From assembly GCA_020721645.1 (NCBI GenBank), contig DYMH01000011.1, forward strand, positions 1-46,136: 46,136 bases of DNA. Direction: 5' to 3'. Below, piece after piece: positions 17,246-25,934 of the stretch. Under the pieces are notes generated by a model. That model did no database searches. It saw nothing but the letters and a program-made list of their open reading frames with translations, and was not told where the DNA came from. Numbering within the stretch: the stretch's first letter is position 1; every line of letters begins with the position of its first letter. Both the position numbers and the translations under genes were made by a program. Origin of the DNA: Draconibacterium orientale. Its GTDB lineage: Bacteria > Bacteroidota > Bacteroidia > Bacteroidales > JAADGE01.

Positions 17246-18652
17246 ATGGACGAAAAAGAATTTAAAAATCTCACAGACCGAATTACGGTATTGACGGAAA
17301 GGATTACCTATCTCGAAAGTTTGAATCGCGAATTGGTAGAACAAAATAAAGAATTGCTTAACGAAAACGATAGAAATGCCGATTTGCTCTCATTTTTACC
17401 CACCGATTCAAAAAATCAATTAGATTTAAAAGGCAATGCCAATTCATTGAGATACAAAATGGTAACTGTGCTATATTCCGACGTCAAAGGCTTTACAAAA
17501 CTTTCCGAAGAACAAGATGCAGAAGCTCTAATTGATGAATTGGATAATTTTTTCTTTCACTTTGATAATACCGTTGAAAAACATAATATTGAGAAAATCA
17601 AGACAATCGGCGATACATACATGTGCAGTGGAGGTATTCCGAAAAAAAACAGAACCAATCCCATTGAAGTTATTGTTGCAGCTTTGGAAATGCAGGAATA
17701 TTTAAAACATATTCAAAAAGAAAGCAAGAAAAATAATCGGAAAATATGGAATTTAACCTTCGGAGTTCATACCGGACCGGTTATCGCCGGTGCAGCAGGG
17801 AAGAAAAAAATTTCTTATGATATAAAAGGAGATACCGTGAATATTGCCAGTCGAATAGAATCGATGTGCGAACCGGGCGAAATTTTTATTTCCGAAATGA
17901 CATACGAATTAATAAAAGACTTTTTTGTTTGTGAATTTCGTGCCAAAATGCCTATAAAATATAAAGGAGATGTATCGGTTTTTGCGGTAAAAGGATATCG
18001 CCCCGAATTATCTATTGAGGGCAAGGGTTTACGTCCGAATGAAATTTTTAGAACACGATTCTTGTTAATAAAATTTGAAGACTTAAATGATTACGTATTA
18101 GACCGTTTGGAAAGAGAATTACCGAAACATCTGTATTATCATAATTTGAAACATACCATAGACGTAACCATTGGTGTTGAAATTATTGGAAGTGGCGAAG
18201 GTGTTTCGGCAAAAGAGATGTTGTTGTTGAAAACAGCGGCGGTTTTTCATGATTTTGGTCAAGTCAGCGGTTCTGTTGGACACGAAGCCCGCAGTTGCGA
18301 AATTGCAGCCGAAATTCTACCTCAATTTGGATATAATTCCGAAGAAATTGAGATTATCAAAGGAATTATTATGGCAACCAAACTTCCGCCTCAGCCCCAC
18401 ACTTTGTTGGAACAAGTTATATGCGATGCCGATTTGGATTACCTGGGTCGAAGCGATTTTATTCCCGTTTCGGACACCTTGCACCACGAATTGAAAGTTC
18501 AGGGTTTAATTGGAACTTTGAACGAGTGGAATAAAATGCAAGTCAAATTTCTTTCAATCCACCAATTTTTCACAAAAACAGCACAAAGCCTTCGACATGT
18601 TAATAAAGAAAAACAAATCGAGCGACTGAAAGACATCATCACTGATGACTAA
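17246..18652 (+). CDS. Class III adenylate cyclase fused to HD phosphohydrolase domain
   Basis: 468 residues without membrane segments. An N-terminal coiled coil (about 7-45) is followed by a class III cyclase domain (about 70-250) with metal aspartates D79 (YSDVKGF) and D123 (TIGDTYM), and N199/R203 for the transition state. The substrate-specifying pair is K117 (EKIKT) and D192 (YDIKGD), the Lys/Asp pair of adenylate cyclases rather than the Glu/Cys of guanylate cyclases. The C-terminal HD domain (about 285-460) retains its ligands: H299/H303 (YHNLKHT), H335-D336 (HDFG), H346 and D394. One protein could thus make cAMP and hydrolyse a nucleotide; that is inference. It ends at its own terminator. 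Confidence 0.9.
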   Translation: MDEKEFKNLTDRITVLTERITYLESLNRELVEQNKELLNENDRNADLLSFLPTDSKNQLDLKGNANSLRYKMVTVLYSDVKGFTKLSEEQDAEALIDELDNFFFHFDNTVEKHNIEKIKTIGDTYMCSGGIPKKNRTNPIEVIVAALEMQEYLKHIQKESKKNNRKIWNLTFGVHTGPVIAGAAGKKKISYDIKGDTVNIASRIESMCEPGEIFISEMTYELIKDFFVCEFRAKMPIKYKGDVSVFAVKGYRPELSIEGKGLRPNEIFRTRFLLIKFEDLNDYVLDRLERELPKHLYYHNLKHTIDVTIGVEIIGSGEGVSAKEMLLLKTAAVFHDFGQVSGSVGHEARSCEIAAEILPQFGYNSEEIEIIKGIIMATKLPPQPHTLLEQVICDADLDYLGRSDFIPVSDTLHHELKVQGLIGTLNEWNKMQVKFLSIHQFFTKTAQSLRHVNKEKQIERLKDIITDD

Positions 18653-18661
18653 AATCATCAT

Positions 18662-18694
18662 AAAAAGTTTTGTTCTCAGGGACAAAACTTTTTT
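18662..18694 (+). terminator. Terminator after cyclase gene
   Basis: An 11-bp stem (AAAAGTTTTGT at 18663-18673 with ACAAAACTTTT at 18682-18692) with an 8-nt loop and a T run, 10 bp after the stop. Confidence 0.85.
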
Positions 18695-18703
18695 CTTTAC
18701 AAA

Positions 18704-18711
18704 TAATTTTG
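18704..18711 (+). promoter_or_regulatory. -7 promoter box before ilvE
   Basis: TAATTTTG matches TAnnTTTG exactly, 27 bp before the ATG and directly after the cyclase terminator. Confidence 0.6.
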
Positions 18712-18738
18712 GAAATTTCTAAATAAATATTAATTAAA

Positions 18739-19755
18739 ATGAATCAAATAATAGATTGGAAAAATCTTCCGTTTGGCTATCAACCGACGGATTATAACGT
18801 GCGTTGCTATTTTAAAAACGGGGCTTGGGGCAAGATTGAAATTTCGTCATCGGAATATGTTCCTGTTCATATAGCAGCAACCGGATTACATTATGGACAA
18901 GAAGCTTTTGAAGGATTAAAAGCCTTTAGGGGAAAAGACGGTAAAATACGCCTTTTTCGTTGGGAAGAAAATGCCAAACGCATGCAAATGTCGGCAGAAG
19001 GCATTTTGATGGCAGTACCACCAACTGAATTGTTCAAAGAGATGACATTTCAAGCAATAAAACTCAACGAACGTTTTGTTCCGCCATACGGAACAGGTGC
19101 TTCGCTCTACATTCGTCCCGTATTATTTGGAACCGGTGCCCAAGTAGGTGTCAAGCCGGCAAGCGAATATTTATTGATTATTTTTGTTAGCCCGGTCGGA
19201 CCCTATTTTAAATTAGGATTCAGTCCGGTTTCAATGTTGATAACCCGAGATTATGATCGCGCAGCACCTTTGGGAACCGGAAAATACAAAGTAGGCGGAA
19301 ATTATGCCGCAAGTTTGGCTTCGATGAAAAAAGCACACGATGAAGGCTACGCAAATGTGTTGTTTTTAGATGCCAAAGAAAAAAAATATATTGACGAATG
19401 CGGTCCGGCTAACTTTTTTGCAATTAAAAATAATACATATATAACACCAAAATCCGATTCGATACTTCCCTCAATCACCAATATGAGCCTCGAAGTTCTG
19501 GCACAAGATATGGGAATGAGAACTGAGCGACGTGCTGTTCTTTTAGAAGAATTAGCAAGTTTTGATGAAGCCGGAGCCTGCGGAACGGCTGCCGTAATCA
19601 GTCCTATTGACAGAATAACTGACGATTCTACAGGTAAGGATTATCTTTTCAAAAATGCTCCCGGACCGGTGAGTACAAAATTATACAATGCTTTAACTGA
19701 AATTCAGAATGGAGACCGACCGGATAAATTTGGCTGGGTTTCTATTGTTGAATAA
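18739..19755 (+). CDS. ilvE: Branched-chain-amino-acid aminotransferase
   Basis: 338 residues, fold type IV PLP enzyme. It performs the last transamination in valine, leucine and isoleucine synthesis and the first step of their breakdown. Recognised by LHYGQEAFEGLKAFRG (about 51-66), SLYIRPVLFGTG, the PLP-lysine region APLGTGKYKVGGNYA, and ECGPANFFAI. This is the longer type (about 340-350 residues) common in Bacteroidota. It has its own promoter and is followed by the IS110 element, which has not broken it. Confidence 0.95.
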   Translation: MNQIIDWKNLPFGYQPTDYNVRCYFKNGAWGKIEISSSEYVPVHIAATGLHYGQEAFEGLKAFRGKDGKIRLFRWEENAKRMQMSAEGILMAVPPTELFKEMTFQAIKLNERFVPPYGTGASLYIRPVLFGTGAQVGVKPASEYLLIIFVSPVGPYFKLGFSPVSMLITRDYDRAAPLGTGKYKVGGNYAASLASMKKAHDEGYANVLFLDAKEKKYIDECGPANFFAIKNNTYITPKSDSILPSITNMSLEVLAQDMGMRTERRAVLLEELASFDEAGACGTAAVISPIDRITDDSTGKDYLFKNAPGPVSTKLYNALTEIQNGDRPDKFGWVSIVE

Positions 19756-19792
19756 AGAGATATTAAATCAATGTCGTATAGCCTCATTTAAA

Positions 19793-19826
19793 GTTCTTTG
19801 AAAAAAATATATATAACTTTGTAAAG
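19793..19826. repeat. Left subterminal inverted repeat of IS110
   Basis: GTTCTTTGAAA and TATAACTTTGTAA, separated by an A/T spacer, are matched in reverse complement at 21323-21349 (spacer shorter by 6 nt). Subterminal inverted repeats are described for the IS1111 branch of the IS110 family. Confidence 0.7.
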
Positions 19827-20005
19827 CCCCGACAGTAAGCCGATATTAACCCGGTGCATAAAAGCCCGACGTTAAGCGTGGCTGCAGAATGTCTTGTAGA
19901 AATTACCGGTGAAAGATTGATTGTCCTCAATTCTTATCCCGCATGTGAGTATGCACAGCAACAAACATTCTGCCGAAAGGCACATAATTTAAAAAACTTT
20001 GAAAA
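19827..20005 (+). ncRNA. Candidate bridge RNA in IS110 leader
   Basis: These 179 nt between the left repeat and the transposase ATG carry no gene. They can fold: GCAGAATGT (19884-19892) pairs perfectly with ACATTCTGC (19965-19973), enclosing about 70 nt with small hairpins (GCAT/ATGC at 19941-19954, TTGA/TCAA around 19918-19930). The part before it is locally GC-rich for this genome. In the IS110 family, structured noncoding RNAs from such end regions bind the recombinase and pair with target and donor DNA (bridge RNA, known from IS621). Assignment here rests on position, length and structure only. Confidence 0.45.
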
Positions 20006-21373
20006 ATGAAAACAAAATCAAAGAAAGCCAAATCGTCCGACAACATGATTTCCATGCCCGTTGTCAATCCCCACGCAGCAGGTATTGACATAGGAAGTAA
20101 AAGTCATTTTGTTTGTGCGGCTCAGGACAATGTCAAGGAATTTGCTGTTTTTACCTCAGATTTACACGAAATTGCAAGACATTTGAAAGATTGCGGAATA
20201 AAAACTGTTGCCTTAGAATCCACGGGATTTTATTGGCGTCCGCTGTTTGTGCTTTTGCAAGATTACGGTTTTGAAGTAATTTTGGTCAATGCCCGACATC
20301 TGAAAAATGTCAAAGGACATAAGACCGATGTGGTGGACAGCAGATGGTTACAATTGTTGCACAGTATCGGATTGCTTTCAAACAGTTTTCAACCGGATGT
20401 TTTTACACATCAACTCCGAAACTACACGCGGCATCGCAAAGCTTTGATTGAAGATGCAAGTCGCTTCATCACAAAGATGAATAAAACCTTGGTGTTGATG
20501 AATATTCAACTCAAAGCCGTGTTGCGTGACATCGCCGGCGAATCAGGAATGCGTGTCATCCGAGCAATTTTGGCGGGCGAACGCGATGCCCGAAATTTGG
20601 AACCGCTCGTGAGTGAACTCTGTCAATCCGACCGAAAAGACATTTTAAAAGCTTTGACCGGCGATTGGCGTGAAGAGTATCTTTTTGAACTTCAGGATTG
20701 TTACGATTTGTACCATTATTATTGGCAAAAAATCAGAAACATCGACAAAGAAATCGAACGAATGTTGGAAATACACTCAAAACAGGTGCAACACGAAGTT
20801 TCCAAAAAAGATTACAAACCGGACAAAAAAAAGCAACATCAAAGAAACGATCCGCAAATCGACATCGAAGGTTTTGCTTATGAAATTACCGGAGGTGTCG
20901 ATTTATTGCAAATTCCGGGTGTCGGTATCAATACAATTTTGACCATGATGTCCGAAACCGGATTTGATTTGTCCGAATTTAAAACCGCCAAACATTTTGT
21001 TTCATGGCTCGGATTTGCACCGAATCGAAAAATCAGCGGAGGAAAAGTTCTGTCGTCCAAAACTCGAAAAAAAACCAATCCGCTGTCAAAAATTATCCGA
21101 GATGCCGCCAATGCTGCCGGAAACAGCAAAAGCCGGCTTGGTGATTTTTTTAGAAGATTATCATACCGAAAAGGCAGGATGGTTGCTATTACTGCCACGG
21201 CAAGAAAAATCGGAGTGATAATTTATACGATGTTAAAAAACAAACAACCGTTCTGTTACGAATATTCGCAAGATGACAGTCAACGGATTAAAACAGTAAA
21301 AATTAAAAACGTTTTAAAAACCTTACAAAGTTATAATATTTCAAAGAACGATATTGAAATGGCTTGGGCTTAA
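20006..21373 (+). CDS. IS110-family transposase (DEDD recombinase)
   Basis: 455 residues. The N-terminal RuvC-like domain has all four acidic residues: D28 (GIDIGS), E71 (ALESTG), D108 and D111 (KTDVVD). The C-terminal Transposase_20 domain starts near 300 with LLQIPGVGINTILTMMSETG and holds the likely nucleophile S344 (RKISGGK). Between them lies a long charged helical linker (about 235-290) including a Lys-rich stretch. Nothing is truncated, so the element may be active. The last codons lie inside the right inverted repeat. The gene probably starts at 20006, because the next Met (M14) is closer to the first catalytic residue but leaves the basic N-terminus out. Confidence 0.93.
   Translation: MKTKSKKAKSSDNMISMPVVNPHAAGIDIGSKSHFVCAAQDNVKEFAVFTSDLHEIARHLKDCGIKTVALESTGFYWRPLFVLLQDYGFEVILVNARHLKNVKGHKTDVVDSRWLQLLHSIGLLSNSFQPDVFTHQLRNYTRHRKALIEDASRFITKMNKTLVLMNIQLKAVLRDIAGESGMRVIRAILAGERDARNLEPLVSELCQSDRKDILKALTGDWREEYLFELQDCYDLYHYYWQKIRNIDKEIERMLEIHSKQVQHEVSKKDYKPDKKKQHQRNDPQIDIEGFAYEITGGVDLLQIPGVGINTILTMMSETGFDLSEFKTAKHFVSWLGFAPNRKISGGKVLSSKTRKKTNPLSKIIRDAANAAGNSKSRLGDFFRRLSYRKGRMVAITATARKIGVIIYTMLKNKQPFCYEYSQDDSQRIKTVKIKNVLKTLQSYNISKNDIEMAWA
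21323..21349. repeat. Right inverted repeat of IS110, inside the gene
   Basis: Reverse complement of the left repeat at 19793-19824. It encodes the residues LQSYNISKN near the C-terminus of the transposase, so coding sequence and transposition signal overlap. Confidence 0.7.
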
Positions 21374-21492
21374 ACCCTTGCTGTTTCTTATAATGCTGCA
21401 ATTTTATTAGATGAAAAATCTAATCGGAATTGCTTTGAAATAACTCACGAGATATTGTTATATGTGAGTTAAGGGGTATATTTGCTGTTCGG

Positions 21493-21591
21493 CTTAGGCT
21501 CCGCCTAAGTCGAGGTTATCATGACAGGCTCTGCCTGTCAAAGCAGGGCAGAGTCTTGCAAAATAAGCCCGACTGAGACAGAGCCTCAGTC
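21493..21591. repeat. Cluster of three palindromic hairpins
   Basis: Three hairpins in 100 bp: CTTAGGC/GCCTAAG (21493-21509), TGACAGGC/GCCTGTCA (21522-21540) and GACTGAG/CTCAGTC (21571-21591). Base composition is richer in GC than the flanks. They resemble REP-type intergenic palindromes and lie right after the IS110 tail. Confidence 0.7.
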
Positions 21592-21638
21592 GAACAAATG
21601 CTTAACTAAACAATATTGGATATTAAATTCTAAAAAAG

Positions 21639-21656
21639 CCTCTCAATTTTGAGAGG
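21639..21656 (-). terminator. Terminator after deoxynucleoside kinase gene
   Basis: CCTCTCAA and TTGAGAGG form an 8-bp stem with a 2-nt spacer, flanked by T runs on both strands. On the minus strand it lies 13 bp past the kinase stop; it could also end transcription from the IS110 side. Confidence 0.8.
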
Positions 21657-21669
21657 ATTTTTTATTATA

Positions 21670-22284
21670 TTAAAACAGTCCGTGCAATTCGGCATCAACA
21701 CGTTCGATAATATTACTTAAATCGTTTCGTCGTTCTTTAAAATCGAGTTCATTCACATTGATTATTAAAAGTTTACCGAGCTTATAACTACTAATCCACG
21801 CCTCGTAGCGTTCGTTGAGGCGAGTCAGATAATCAATACGAATGGTGTTTTCGTATTCCCGCCCGCGTTTTTGAATTTGATTCACCAAAGTAGGAACCGT
21901 GGCACGCAGATAGATAAGTAAATCCGGAGCATCTATCAGAGTACTCATTAATTTGAACAGACGAAAATAATTTTCATAATCGCGTGTCGCCATCAACCCC
22001 ATAGCGTGCAGGTTTGGTGCGAAAATATGAGCATCTTCGTAGATGGTTCTATCTTGAATGATGGTTTTTCCTGAGTTGCGAATGTCGATAACCTGTTTGA
22101 ATCGACTGTTGAGGAAATACACTTGAAGATTAAATGACCAGCGTTTCATATCTTCGTAAAAATCGTTGAGGTACGGATTTTCATCAACATCTTCGTATTG
22201 AGCTTCCCAATTATAATGAGCTGAAAGTAAATCAGTCAAGGTGGTTTTTCCCGACCCTATATTGCCGGCTACTGCAATGTGCAT
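21670..22284 (-). CDS. Deoxynucleoside kinase
   Basis: 204 residues, the usual length of the dNK/dGK family. It phosphorylates a deoxynucleoside to its monophosphate in purine or pyrimidine salvage. The P-loop GNIGSGKTT is at residues 7-15. The substrate-site glutamate lies in EDVDENPYL, the DR-type motif is QDRTIYED, and the lid arginines are in RGREYE. Whether it prefers deoxyadenosine, deoxyguanosine or another substrate cannot be told. It stands alone between a terminator and the large phosphatase gene, about 90 bp downstream of the latter's stop. Confidence 0.92.
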   Translation of the reverse strand: MHIAVAGNIGSGKTTLTDLLSAHYNWEAQYEDVDENPYLNDFYEDMKRWSFNLQVYFLNSRFKQVIDIRNSGKTIIQDRTIYEDAHIFAPNLHAMGLMATRDYENYFRLFKLMSTLIDAPDLLIYLRATVPTLVNQIQKRGREYENTIRIDYLTRLNERYEAWISSYKLGKLLIINVNELDFKERRNDLSNIIERVDAELHGLF

Positions 22285-22375
22285 AGTTTTCAGAATAAAA
22301 ATATCTGTGTAAAATAAAAAATGTAAAGTAAAAAAAATGATTTTGAATTACAATCTATTTTAGTGAAAAATGTAA

Positions 22376-25300
22376 TTAAATTCTGATACCGATTACCAAC
22401 ATATCGTCAATCTGTTGAAATAATTCTCCTTTACTGTTGGTATGAGCAATCCAATTTTCGATAAAAATGTTCAAAGCTTCTTTTTGCTGTATTGGTGTTT
22501 TTTGGTGATTTTCCAGCAGAACGTCTTTAAATCTTCCCGACATAAGTTTGTTGCCGCTTTCGCCTCCAAATTGATCGACATATCCATCGGAAAAAATATA
22601 GAGACAATCGCCTTTTTGAAGGTCTGTGGTGTTGTTGGTGAATGATTCTTTTTCTTTGATATAAATTCCGATAGGCATTCTATCGGCTTTAAAAGTTTCA
22701 ACTTCGCCGTTGCGAATCAAATACAATGGATTGTAGGCACCGGCATATTCTAATTTCATGTTATCGTAATCGATAATGCAAAGTGAAATATCCATACCGT
22801 CTTTTGCTTCGTTTTCTTTACCGGTTTGTCGCAACGATTTTTTTACATTGTTTCGTAATTCGTTCAATATCAAATGTGCATGCACTTCATCGAGTTTGAA
22901 AATAATTTCGTTCAAAAAAGCCATGCCGAGCATGCTCATAAAAGCTCCGGGTACGCCATGCCCTGTACAATCTGCTACTGCTAAAATGAATTTATTGTCG
23001 CGTTTGTATGCCCAGTAAAAATCACCGCTGACGATGTCTCTCGGGCGAAACAGAACGAAATGTTCGGGAAAAAATGATTGCAGCATTTCATCGGGCGGAA
23101 GCAATGCGGTTTGTATTCGTTTGGCATAGTGAATGCTGTCCATGATGCTTTTCTTCTGGTCGGCGATTTTGTCGCGTTGCTTTTCAATTTCGTCTCTTTG
23201 ACCAATTACTTGGTCTCTTTGCACTTCAATTTCATCGCGTTGGGCAATAATTTCTTCTTTCTGTTGTTCGAGTTCTGTGTTTTTGGTCTGTATTTCGATG
23301 GTTCGTTCTTTGACAATTTTTTCGAGGCGTTGTTTGTCTTTTACAAGGCGGCGTGTGTTGAGTTTTACAATCACGTAAATTGCAAAGCCTATAAGAATGG
23401 CAAAAATAAGATATGCCCAAAGTGTTCGATACCAAGGCGGAAGAATATTAAATTCGTAAAATGCGACAGAGCTTTCGGTGTTGTAGATGTTTTTGGCTTT
23501 AACTTCAAAACGATAATCGCCTTCGTATAAATTTGTGAAATTGATTTTGTTGTCAGTTGTCCATTTCGACCATACGTCCGATTCACCAACTAAACGGTAG
23601 GAGTACAATGTATTTTGTTCTTGTTCGAAAAACGGGGCGGCGTATTCAAAAACAAAGTCGTTATTTTTATAGTTTAAAACCGGAATTTTTGTTGAGTCTT
23701 GTTTATATGTATTTACAACGGTATTGTTTACAATCGACACGTAATTGCCCGAAAACAGAAGAGAATCTCCGGTGTTTTTTATTTTTGTAATGATGGTTTG
23801 AAATGGGACAGCGTAATCTTTTACAATAGATTTATTGTATTTGAATAAGCCTTTTTCGTTGCCTATCCAAACGTAATTGCCATCGGGATAGATGAGAAAG
23901 GCAGGTTTAGCGGGTATTCTTTTAGCAAAAACACTGTCGATTTGTAGTTTATTTTTTGTTGAAACTTTCATCAGTTGGTTTTCTGCTGTTGCATTGTCGT
24001 AAACCGACAGCCATACATCCTCACGGTCTTCAACAAAATTGAAAACACCATTGGTTTGGTTACAGAACTGCGAACCAAATTCGGTAAATGGTTCGGCAAA
24101 AAATGTTTTTTCGTTGATGGTGTATAGCCCCGCTCCGCAGATTATGAGGGATTCTTCTTTGTACCTTTTTACTTTAAAATCATTTCCTTTAAATGGAAGA
24201 TTTCTTGTTGTATCTATAGTTACTATTTGATTATCATCAAAATTTTTAAGGCATATTACGCCATCATTTAGTGTTCCGAGTGCAATGTAGTTTGGCGTTT
24301 CGATAATACTGTTTATTTGGGATTTGATTTGAGAATGAAGTCCAATAAGTTCCCAACTTTTCTTGTTTTTCTTCAATAAACTTAATCCATCATAACTTCC
24401 GATATACAGAAATTCCGGGTTCCTAAGTGTTTGATATAAAGAAGTGGCATAATTTGTTTGTGCAATAAGATTGCATTTTTGGTTTTTATACTCAAAAACG
24501 CCTTCGGAACTTCCAATAAGAAGTTTTGATACTTTCAATTCAGGAACTTGAAATTCGATTAAATCCCAACAATAAACAATATCTTTTATTATTTCAAATT
24601 TTGTTGACGAAATCACTTTTTCGTTTAGAAAGTAAATACCGGTATTTGTGCTTAAAAATAAAGTATCATGAATTTTTATAACATCTGTTACTGCACCTGA
24701 AAGCCCGCTTTCTTTCCCCCAATAAGTAGTAGGGCTTAATATATCGGCTTTTAAAATACCAAAATCTTGGCAGGTGAACCATAAATTTGAGAATGACGCT
24801 TTTTGATTAAAATAAATTGAAAGCACAAATTGATTTGGTAAGCCGGATTGTGTATTTAGGTGTTGGGTAATTTTTCCGTTTTTGTCGAAAACGATTAATC
24901 CGTCAGCAAAAGTTCCGATTGCAAAAGTCCCGTTGGGAAGCGTTACTCCATTGTAAATTGCACTGTTTGTTATCATTTCGGGAGTTCCGACTTCAAACGG
25001 AGTGATGGCATTTTCTTTCAGTGTTGTGTCGTAAAGATAAAAACCGTTTTCGCGTGTTCCGATTAAGATTTTGGTATCATCGTATGGGAGCATCACATAG
25101 ATTCTAATGTTTGCAAACAATTCCCCTTGTGTTATTAATTCCGGTTTATTATTTTTGACTATGCACAATCCTTTTTCCCATTCGCGAACATAGAGTTTAT
25201 CAAAAACATTGAAAGATAAATGAAATTGTGTTTTTTCGGGTTGAATAATTTCAATGTTCGACACTAATTTTTGATTCTTATCTATTTGAATCGGCAAATC

Positions 25301-25768
25301 GCAGGTAAATATTTTTTCGAAACTTTGAAAATACACTTTCTTTCCAATTACCAATGTTTTCCATACCGAAGTATAATCCGGTGGTGTTTTCTTGTAAATA
25401 TTTGCCGATATTGAGTAAAATTCTAATCCTCCCTTCGAATTGGTAAGTATTACACCAAAATCGCTCTCAGCTCCATAATACACAACGCCATTTTCATCAA
25501 CATCTAATGATTTTATAATGGTGCTGCTTTCTAAATGATATGTTTTCCATTGCTTGCCGTCGAAAGTTTTTAAGCCGTAATTGCAGCCAAAATACATCAC
25601 GCCTCGGGTATCTTGTGTAATTGCCCAAATTTGACCCGCTTCTCCAAAATCGGCATCGGTATATGTGTCAATAAAAGGCAAACCGTCTCTATTTATTTGG
25701 GGTAATCCTCTGAAAGGCAATATCATTAAACAAAATAACAAAAATGCTATAATATATTTTTTTTTCAT
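22376..25768 (-). CDS. Membrane sensor phosphatase: beta-propeller, Y_Y_Y, coiled coil, SpoIIE/PP2C
   Basis: 1130 residues. A signal peptide (about 1-24) is followed by an outside region of two-component-regulator propeller repeats (about 25-690; for example ITQDTRGVMYFGCNYGLKTF). Then come a Y_Y_Y domain (about 700-775), one membrane helix (LWAYLIFAILIGFAIYVIV, about 786-804), a long coiled coil with repeats of QRDEIE, and a SpoIIE/PP2C domain (about 895-1130) with VSGDFYW and DCTGHGVPGAFMSM carrying metal aspartates. The layout is that of a hybrid sensor, but a serine/threonine phosphatase replaces the histidine kinase. The likely target is a phosphorylated anti-sigma antagonist or similar protein; none is adjacent. 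Confidence 0.93.
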   Translation of the reverse strand: MKKKYIIAFLLFCLMILPFRGLPQINRDGLPFIDTYTDADFGEAGQIWAITQDTRGVMYFGCNYGLKTFDGKQWKTYHLESSTIIKSLDVDENGVVYYGAESDFGVILTNSKGGLEFYSISANIYKKTPPDYTSVWKTLVIGKKVYFQSFEKIFTCDLPIQIDKNQKLVSNIEIIQPEKTQFHLSFNVFDKLYVREWEKGLCIVKNNKPELITQGELFANIRIYVMLPYDDTKILIGTRENGFYLYDTTLKENAITPFEVGTPEMITNSAIYNGVTLPNGTFAIGTFADGLIVFDKNGKITQHLNTQSGLPNQFVLSIYFNQKASFSNLWFTCQDFGILKADILSPTTYWGKESGLSGAVTDVIKIHDTLFLSTNTGIYFLNEKVISSTKFEIIKDIVYCWDLIEFQVPELKVSKLLIGSSEGVFEYKNQKCNLIAQTNYATSLYQTLRNPEFLYIGSYDGLSLLKKNKKSWELIGLHSQIKSQINSIIETPNYIALGTLNDGVICLKNFDDNQIVTIDTTRNLPFKGNDFKVKRYKEESLIICGAGLYTINEKTFFAEPFTEFGSQFCNQTNGVFNFVEDREDVWLSVYDNATAENQLMKVSTKNKLQIDSVFAKRIPAKPAFLIYPDGNYVWIGNEKGLFKYNKSIVKDYAVPFQTIITKIKNTGDSLLFSGNYVSIVNNTVVNTYKQDSTKIPVLNYKNNDFVFEYAAPFFEQEQNTLYSYRLVGESDVWSKWTTDNKINFTNLYEGDYRFEVKAKNIYNTESSVAFYEFNILPPWYRTLWAYLIFAILIGFAIYVIVKLNTRRLVKDKQRLEKIVKERTIEIQTKNTELEQQKEEIIAQRDEIEVQRDQVIGQRDEIEKQRDKIADQKKSIMDSIHYAKRIQTALLPPDEMLQSFFPEHFVLFRPRDIVSGDFYWAYKRDNKFILAVADCTGHGVPGAFMSMLGMAFLNEIIFKLDEVHAHLILNELRNNVKKSLRQTGKENEAKDGMDISLCIIDYDNMKLEYAGAYNPLYLIRNGEVETFKADRMPIGIYIKEKESFTNNTTDLQKGDCLYIFSDGYVDQFGGESGNKLMSGRFKDVLLENHQKTPIQQKEALNIFIENWIAHTNSKGELFQQIDDMLVIGIRI

Positions 25769-25934
25769 TAATATGGTTTTATGCCGACAATTTTTGATAA
25801 ATGTATAAAAAAAAATTATAATTTTATCAATATTGTGTAAACTATTTGATATATACTCCTGAGATTGAACAATCCAATAGTATCAAAAATAAACGGGGAA
25901 TGTTCCGCCGCTGTGATTCAGATTTTGTTGTAAA

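Larger units (their letters stand above)
19793..21480 (+). mobile_element. IS110-family insertion sequence
   Basis: The element consists of a noncoding leader, one DEDD recombinase gene and a short tail. Inverted sequences lie near both ends: GTTCTTTGAAA and TATAACTTTGTAA at 19793-19824, and their reverse complements at 21323-21349, inside the last codons of the gene. IS110 elements make little or no target duplication, so the exact ends cannot be fixed; the right limit given is approximate. Hairpins at 21406-21424 and 21441-21471 lie in the tail. The REP-like cluster at 21493-21591 is just outside or at the border. Confidence 0.8.
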
